From: an uncultured Eubacteriales bacterium
GTDB taxonomy: Bacteria > Bacillota > Clostridia > Tissierellales > Peptoniphilaceae
DNA length: 9,400 nucleotides
NCBI GenBank assembly: GCA_902488815.1
Contig: CABTXP010000044.1
Location: forward strand, 1-9,400
Direction: 5' to 3'
Shown here: in pieces, positions 5,716 through 9,400 of the stretch
Layout: every line of letters begins with the position of its first letter
How positions within the stretch are numbered: the first letter of the stretch is position 1
Position numbers and translations under genes: made by a program
Notes under the pieces: model-generated
Told to the model about the DNA's origin: nothing
The model's input: the letters and a program-made list of their open reading frames with translations, nothing else
Database searches by the model: none

Positions 5716-7308
5716 ATGAGATATTTACCTGTGAGCATTGATACAAAGGGGAAGAATTTTCTTGTAATCGGTGCAGGCGACACTGCCTATGAAAAAGTAT
5801 TGAGACTTATGGATTCTGACGGAAAAATATACATAATCGGAGAGGAAATAATTCCGGAGCTTAAAGAACTGCAAATTGACAATCCGGACAGAATCTTTAT
5901 TAAAGAACAAAGGATTAACAAATCTTTTGTGTTTTTTGCCTATGACTATGTAATTATAGCTACAGATGATTTGGAATTAAACGACGTCCTTGAACTTAGA
6001 GCAAGGAAGTCCGGCATAAGCTACATGAGATGCGACGGCGAATACGGCTCCACATTTTTAATAGGAGACTATGTAACCAACGGCGACATTACCGTGGCAC
6101 TTTATAACGAGCTTAACAATCCCCCTGTGGAACAAAAAATTGCAGATGATTTGCAAGAGTTAATTGACAGCTACAACATGGACAAATTTAAAATATTATC
6201 TGAAATAAGAAAGACTTTGCTCAGAAGAAATTCGCCCAATGTTGATGCCGTTATAAGAGAACTTTACGACAGAGAAAAGCTTTCAGTAGATATGTATCTT
6301 AGAGACTTAAATGCAAAGGCTCCTACCGACACGGACTATGCCCTTGTAGAAGACATAGTTAAAGAAAACATTAAGTTGGAAGACGTGAAAAAGGATGGAG
6401 AAAATTCTGAAGAAGTAAGTCCTTTTACCAAGGAATTAATTCAAATAAATCACAAGCGTCAAAGAGAAGAAAATAAAATTGAAAGAGAAATCAGCGACTA
6501 CTCCGACAAGTCGGCAAAGAAAGAAGATGAAGGTCCCGAAGTTAAATCTGTAGACCCCAAAAATTTGGAATCGGCTGAAGTGGAAAACACAAAGGACATT
6601 AAAGAGCCTACACCTGCTGAAGATGTTGAAGACCATAAGGAGAAGCACGAAGAAGCCGAACAGTTAAAGCTGAGTGACTTTGAAGAGAAACCTATGGAAG
6701 AACTTCCGAAGGCGGAAGACTTCTTTAATCTTCCCTTGGAAGAAGAAAAGCCTGTTGAAGAAGAAAAAACTTCGGAAGAAGTAATTAAACTTCCCGAACC
6801 TGATGAAAATTTACCTGCGGTTGAAGAAGAAAATTTGCCGGCAGTTGAAGCACCTGAAGCACTTACGGAAACAAAAGAGCCGGAAGTAACTGAAGGAGAA
6901 ATAATTTCAGAAGACAAAGAAGTCACAAAGCCTCATAAGAAAATAAATTGGGACGAACCAATTACAAAAGAGGAACCTGTAAAGGTTAAGGAAGAGACAA
7001 TTATCTTCGACCACAAAGATTTATTTGACACAAGTGAAATCGACAGAGCCATAGAAGATCCGAAACAGGAGAGAAGTTTTATTGACGAGCTTGAAGAAAA
7101 ATATAGATTGGAAGAAATATTAAACTCCGCAAAGGATGAACCGGATCACTTCCAAAGTTTTGAAGCACCGGAAGTAGAAAGAGTTGAACACAGAGAAACC
7201 CCAAGGAGAAAAAGAAAGGCTGCCAAAAAAGAAGGCGGTTTCTTCAAGAGCATAATGAAAAAAACACAAGAGTTCTTCGAGTCGGATGACAATGAAGACG
7301 ATGAATAA
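5716..7308 (+). CDS. Siroheme synthase/precorrin-2 dehydrogenase-like domain fused to a long acidic tail
   Basis: This 530-residue protein starts at ATG 5716 after AGAGGAGG (5704-5711). Residues 1 to about 150 resemble the CysG N-terminal/Met8 family: YLPVSIDTKGKNFLVIGAG, with dinucleotide motif GAGDTAYEK (19-27) like the family's GGGxVAxxK, then IIATDDLELN (80-89) and Asp107 near the family's catalytic Asp. The following family motif, usually STGGKSP, is replaced by YNELNNP (130-136), so enzyme activity is doubtful. Residues about 150-220 are helical and charged. From about 222 to 495 the sequence is Glu/Lys/Pro-rich and probably disordered, including a tandem ENLPAVE repeat (364-379). The end has a basic patch RRKRKAAKK (497-505), FFKSIMKKTQEFF (509-521) and an acidic terminus. 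No tetrapyrrole genes are nearby. It could be a nucleotide-binding sensor or scaffold; the function is unknown. Monocistronic. Confidence 0.85.
   Translation: MRYLPVSIDTKGKNFLVIGAGDTAYEKVLRLMDSDGKIYIIGEEIIPELKELQIDNPDRIFIKEQRINKSFVFFAYDYVIIATDDLELNDVLELRARKSGISYMRCDGEYGSTFLIGDYVTNGDITVALYNELNNPPVEQKIADDLQELIDSYNMDKFKILSEIRKTLLRRNSPNVDAVIRELYDREKLSVDMYLRDLNAKAPTDTDYALVEDIVKENIKLEDVKKDGENSEEVSPFTKELIQINHKRQREENKIEREISDYSDKSAKKEDEGPEVKSVDPKNLESAEVENTKDIKEPTPAEDVEDHKEKHEEAEQLKLSDFEEKPMEELPKAEDFFNLPLEEEKPVEEEKTSEEVIKLPEPDENLPAVEEENLPAVEAPEALTETKEPEVTEGEIISEDKEVTKPHKKINWDEPITKEEPVKVKEETIIFDHKDLFDTSEIDRAIEDPKQERSFIDELEEKYRLEEILNSAKDEPDHFQSFEAPEVERVEHRETPRRKRKAAKKEGGFFKSIMKKTQEFFESDDNEDDE
6805..6852 (+). 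repeat. Two tandem 24-base in-frame units (ENLPAVEE / ENLPAVEA)
   Basis: The units at 6805-6828 and 6829-6852 encode almost the same octapeptide but differ at synonymous positions (TTACCTGCG against TTGCCGGCA). The duplication is therefore either old or held by selection on the peptide, inside the acidic tail. Confidence 0.8.
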
Positions 7309-7314
7309 AAAAAT

Positions 7315-7347
7315 AAAGTCTAACCGATTAAGGTTGGACTTTTTTTT
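7315..7347. terminator. Bidirectional terminator overlapping the end of the Fic gene
   Basis: An 11-bp stem, AAAGTCTAACC (7315-7325) with GGTTGGACTTT (7332-7342), contains one G-U pair and a 6-base loop. T-runs follow on the plus strand (7340-7347) and, read the other way, on the minus strand through the A-run at 7307-7317. The Fic stop codon (7330-7328) lies in the loop. Confidence 0.88.
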
Positions 7348-7909
7348 GGTCTAAATTATCTATGTGGTAACTATATAAATTTTCGTAGTAGTAAGAGGTT
7401 TGTATCCCCCTCATATAGACCTGCCTGTTGTCTATGTCTTCCGTTATAGCGGACTTTAAAAGATGCTTTATCTCAAGACTGTTTACCGGGGAACGCTCCA
7501 TGGCACTAAGGTATTGGAATTTGTCGACTTTTACCCAGTCAATACAAACTTTTAAATTCTTTTTTAAAATTAAATCCAACCATATCCTGGTCGCTCTGCC
7601 GTTACCCTCTCTAAAAGGATGGGCTATATTCATCTCCACATACTTGTCTATGATTTCATCAAAATTATTTTCAGGCATTTTTTCAATAATTTTTAAGTTC
7701 TCATTTAAAAATAAAATCGGTGCAAATCTGAAATTGCCTTTTGCCAAGTTCACATTTCTAATCTCACCTGCAAATTCAAATATGTCTTGAAACAAATATC
7801 TGTGAATGTCTTGAAGTCCTTTTACCGTGCCTACTTCCATTTCATTTATTAAATTGTTGTCCCACAGTTCAATTGAACGTTTCTTGGATAGAAGCTCTTC
7901 GTCTTTCAT
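7328..7909 (-). CDS. fic: Fic-domain protein adenylyltransferase, class III type
   Basis: Fic enzymes transfer AMP from ATP to hydroxyl side chains of target proteins. The catalytic motif HPFREGNGRATR is intact at 97-108 (His97 base, Gly102-Asn103-Gly104-Arg105 for phosphate and metal binding). Upstream are GEIRNVNLAKGNFRFAP (48-64, flap region) and a short helical N-terminus. Near the C-terminus SYYYEN (172-177) matches the Fic inhibitory helix motif (S/T)xxxE(G/N), in the class III position known from Neisseria NmFic, whose size (about 190 residues) also fits. In NmFic self-AMPylation of the helix tyrosine relieves inhibition and gyrase is a target; transfer of these points here is inference. 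I chose ATG 7909-7907 (193 residues) because AAAGGAG lies just before it; the longer in-frame ATG at 7951 has no ribosome site. No separate antitoxin gene is present. Confidence 0.93.
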   Translation of the reverse strand: MKDEELLSKKRSIELWDNNLINEMEVGTVKGLQDIHRYLFQDIFEFAGEIRNVNLAKGNFRFAPILFLNENLKIIEKMPENNFDEIIDKYVEMNIAHPFREGNGRATRIWLDLILKKNLKVCIDWVKVDKFQYLSAMERSPVNSLEIKHLLKSAITEDIDNRQVYMRGIQTSYYYENLYSYHIDNLDQKKVQP

Positions 7910-7962
7910 TCTTTCTCCTTTAAATTCGGTATTTATCAATTCGTGCACCATATCTATTTATT

Positions 7963-7968
7963 ATTATA
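7963..7968 (-). promoter_or_regulatory. Probable -10 of the fic gene
   Basis: TATAAT on the minus strand. A weak TTAACC lies 19 bases upstream (7988-7993). A start near 7957 would give a leader of about 48 bases to the ATG at 7909, supporting the shorter reading frame. Confidence 0.5.
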
Positions 7969-8000
7969 ATTCATGAAGTATAAAATTGGTTAATATAAAG

Positions 8001-8033
8001 AAAAAAAGAGCATATTTTTAACATTGCTCTTTT
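8001..8033 (-). terminator. Terminator of the tRNA-Leu gene
   Basis: On the minus strand AAAAGAGCA (8033-8025) pairs with TGCTCTTTT (8012-8004) around a 12-base AT-rich loop, continuing into a seven-T run (8007-8001). It lies about 37 bases past the CCA end of the tRNA. Confidence 0.8.
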
Positions 8034-8069
8034 CTTTAACTTTCAAATTTAAAAGTTTATAAATTTTTG

Positions 8070-8154
8070 TGGTGCGGAGAAAGGGACTTGAACCCTCACG
8101 AGTGATACTCACATGCTTCTGAGACATGCCTGTCTGCCATTCCAGCACCTCCGC
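8070..8154 (-). tRNA. tRNA-Leu (anticodon CAG), CCA encoded
   Basis: An 85-base class II tRNA. The acceptor stem GCGGAGG pairs with TCTCCGC (one G-U), followed by discriminator A and encoded CCA (8072-8070). The D-arm has GGAATGGCAGAC, as in bacterial leucine tRNAs. The anticodon stem CATGT/GCATG holds loop CTCAGAA, giving anticodon CAG, which reads CUG. The long variable arm has stem GAGT/ACTC. The T-arm GAGGG-TTCAAGT-CCCTT is standard. It stands alone with its own terminator, between fic and the peptidase gene. Confidence 0.97.
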
Positions 8155-8164
8155 CAATGAGTCT

Positions 8165-8170
8165 ATTATA
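8165..8170 (-). promoter_or_regulatory. -10 box of the tRNA-Leu gene
   Basis: TATAAT on the minus strand, 10 bases before the mature tRNA 5' end, so the transcript would have a very short leader. I see no good -35 at 16-18 bases (best aligned bases TTTTAA). Confidence 0.55.
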
Positions 8171-8212
8171 TATTTTGTAGACAAATTTTAAAAGTCTTAA
8201 TCAAAATAAAGT

Positions 8213-8238
8213 AAAGGCAGCTCCATGAGCCGCCCTTT
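8213..8238 (-). terminator. Probable terminator of the peptidase gene
   Basis: On the minus strand GGCGGCTC (8234-8227), loop CAT-complement (8226-8224) and GAGCTGCC (8223-8216) form an 8-bp stem with one G-U pair, extended by three A-T pairs across a bulged G. The T-tract is interrupted (TTTACTTTATTTT), so termination may be partial. The stop codon TAA (8239-8237) abuts the stem. Confidence 0.65.
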
Positions 8239-9310
8239 AGTCTTCGCAAATTCTTTCCGTTATTCTCACTCTCTTGTTGTTAAGATCTATTTCACATTCA
8301 CAACCCAAGGGAATTATTGTCCGAGGGTGTGCGTGTCCGAAGTTAAGGTTGTACATAAGAGGTGTCTTTATGTCTTCAAAAATCTTTTTCAAAACTTCTT
8401 TGTATTCTTCGTAATAGGTTTCGTCTTGAGGCTTGCCTATTAAAACGCACTTCACACTTTCAAGTATGCCCCTGGTCTTAAAGATTTGAAGATATTTTTC
8501 GTACTTCTCCGGTTTGATTTTTCTCTCGCAGGTTTCCAAGATCAAGACCTTATCCTTAAAGTCCTTTGCCTCGGGAATGAGTTTGTATTTTTTAAAGTCC
8601 TTGTACTTTTCCGCATCTTCCATTATATACATGCCATCCGCCAAAGCTTCAATACAACCGCCAAAGAGTTTGCCTCTTACAACTCCCGTGCCTTTTAAGA
8701 CTTCATAGCCGTGAGTTTCTTTCGCCGACTTTCTCTTTGTGCCCAAACTTTTTTCAGAAAAATCTTCCCTCTCATAGTACCAGGTCTTTGCCGGTTCAAT
8801 TTCGTAAGCCTCTCCTGTAAATAATTTTTCAATGTAGCTAAGAGTGTAGTCCGACATTTCTCCCGACAGGTCTGCAAAGTCCGTCAAAAACGCGGGGCCG
8901 TAGTATGAAACAAGTCCCAGCTTTTGAAACATAAGGTGGTTTACACTTGTATCTGAAAAGCCCATAAATATTTTGGGATTGTTTTTCACCGCGTCTTTAA
9001 ACTCTTCATCTTCTATTAAATACTTTAATGTCTTATGTGTGTCTGTGCCTCCAATGGCTGATAAGACCATCTTTATACTTTCGTCTTTAAAGGCGTCTTT
9101 TAAATCTTCCGCCCTTGCCTTGGGATTGTCGCGCAAAAATTCTATTCCCTTTAGAGAATTTTTCATAAAGACGGGAACGAGTCCCAAAGCTTTAAGATTT
9201 GCTATGCCAATCTTCAGTTGATGCTCTGCAAATTTTTCTCCAAGTACGCCTCGTGACAGAGAGACTATCGCGACCTTGTCTCCCCTTTTAAGTTTCTTCG
9301 GTTTAATCAT
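8237..9310 (-). CDS. S66-family peptidase (LD-carboxypeptidase / MccF-like)
   Basis: This 357-residue serine peptidase belongs to family S66, whose members cleave the L,D bond of the terminal D-Ala in murein tetrapeptides during peptidoglycan recycling (LdcA) or inactivate microcin C (MccF). The Ser-Glu-His triad is visible, numbered from ATG 9310: Ser119 in GFSDTS, Glu259 in LILETCE, and His326 in NFGHAHPR. The conserved AIGGTDTHKTL (about 85-95) and KLFGGCIEAL (214-223) are present. The segment between about 165 and 207 is longer than in compact LdcA proteins and closer to MccF-like members, so the substrate is open. No signal peptide, so it acts in the cytoplasm. ATG 9310-9308 is preferred over GTG 9319 because AAAGGTGAT lies between them at the right distance and overlaps the GTG. 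Transcribed alone. Confidence 0.93.
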   Translation of the reverse strand: MIKPKKLKRGDKVAIVSLSRGVLGEKFAEHQLKIGIANLKALGLVPVFMKNSLKGIEFLRDNPKARAEDLKDAFKDESIKMVLSAIGGTDTHKTLKYLIEDEEFKDAVKNNPKIFMGFSDTSVNHLMFQKLGLVSYYGPAFLTDFADLSGEMSDYTLSYIEKLFTGEAYEIEPAKTWYYEREDFSEKSLGTKRKSAKETHGYEVLKGTGVVRGKLFGGCIEALADGMYIMEDAEKYKDFKKYKLIPEAKDFKDKVLILETCERKIKPEKYEKYLQIFKTRGILESVKCVLIGKPQDETYYEEYKEVLKKIFEDIKTPLMYNLNFGHAHPRTIIPLGCECEIDLNNKRVRITERICED

Positions 9311-9327
9311 TTTTATCACCTTTAATT

Positions 9328-9372
9328 ATTTTAGCACAAGTTATTTTAATTAAATCGTAATAAAAATTTCAA
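9328..9372 (-). promoter_or_regulatory. Promoter region of the S66 peptidase gene
   Basis: Two readings are possible on the minus strand: TTGAAA (9372-9367), 18 bases, TAAAAT (9348-9343); or an extended -10 TGCTAAAAT (9336-9328), which would start very close to the ribosome site. The first gives a more sensible leader. The -35 lies only 5 bases from the adapter junction, so anything further upstream is missing. Confidence 0.5.
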
Positions 9373-9377
9373 AATAT

Positions 9378-9400
9378 AGATCGGAAGAGCACACGTCTGA
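9378..9400 (+). other. Illumina TruSeq adapter sequence (artefact)
   Basis: From 9378 the sequence begins AGATCGGAAGAGC, followed by the bases specific to the read-1 (index) TruSeq adapter, for 23 bases up to the end of the window. A match of this length cannot plausibly be chance. It is untrimmed adapter read-through at a contig end and should not be treated as organism DNA. Confidence 0.98.

Noticed and set aside
6498..6926. Ser-rich 142-codon open frame on the minus strand
   Set aside because: It is the complement of the Glu/Lys-rich tail (GAA codons read as TTC/TCT-type), lies entirely within a supported gene, and has no ribosome site or family resemblance.
7910..7951. Longer Fic start giving 14 extra residues
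   Set aside because: No ribosome site precedes 7951 and it would be almost at the predicted transcript start. AAAGGAG directly precedes ATG 7909.
8070..8154. tRNA-Leu as a mobile-element attachment site next to a toxin-like gene
   Set aside because: No integrase, no duplicated tRNA 3' end and no phage or plasmid gene is visible in the window.
7990..8184. 64-codon open frame on the minus strand
   Set aside because: It runs straight through the tRNA-Leu gene and its terminator, so it is not coding.
9311..9319. GTG start for the S66 peptidase
   Set aside because: The GTG overlaps the ribosome-binding sequence AAAGGTGAT that serves the ATG at 9310.

Overview
The window reads as chromosomal DNA of a low-GC, Gram-positive anaerobe. 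Supporting signs are AT-rich intergenic DNA, AGGAGG-type ribosome sites, an S-layer-homology (SLH) surface protein, a cysteine-rich ferredoxin-like protein beside a Crp/Fnr regulator, and an encoded CCA on the tRNA. A member of the Tissierellia/Clostridia (Peptoniphilus-like cocci and relatives) is my best guess, but this is inference and not a database match. The last 23 bases (9378-9400) match the Illumina TruSeq read-1 adapter, so biological sequence ends near 9377 and the right edge is an assembly end.

Left part (1-2021, minus strand): a response regulator and a histidine kinase overlap by 13 bases and end in a terminator that overlaps the kinase stop codon. Just downstream, a separately promoted ABC transporter ATPase runs off the left edge. 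Three tandem TGTAAG boxes spaced 11-12 bp sit in front of the ATPase and are probably where the regulator binds. This resembles a Bce/Vnc-type signalling and transport module for antimicrobial peptides or envelope stress.

Second part (2081-3517): a Crp/Fnr-family regulator diverges from a 4Fe-4S protein. The 78-base gap holds a near-perfect palindrome. It lies about -41.5 from the likely ferredoxin-gene start site and just downstream of the likely regulator start site, which suggests activation of one gene and repression of the other.

Middle (3568-7308): a secreted, tyrosine/asparagine-rich SLH protein (minus) diverges from an unusual 530-residue protein (plus). The latter has an N-terminal domain like the siroheme synthase/precorrin-2 dehydrogenase family, followed by about 300 residues of acidic, low-complexity sequence and a basic/aromatic C-terminal patch. 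This protein is the least explained item in the window.

Right part (7328-9310, all minus): a class III-type Fic protein, a tRNA-Leu(CAG), and an S66-family LD-carboxypeptidase/MccF-like peptidase, each with its own terminator. Bidirectional terminators separate the converging genes at 3531-3558 and 7315-7347. There are no long empty stretches. I saw no CRISPR array, insertion sequence, integrase or phage gene.
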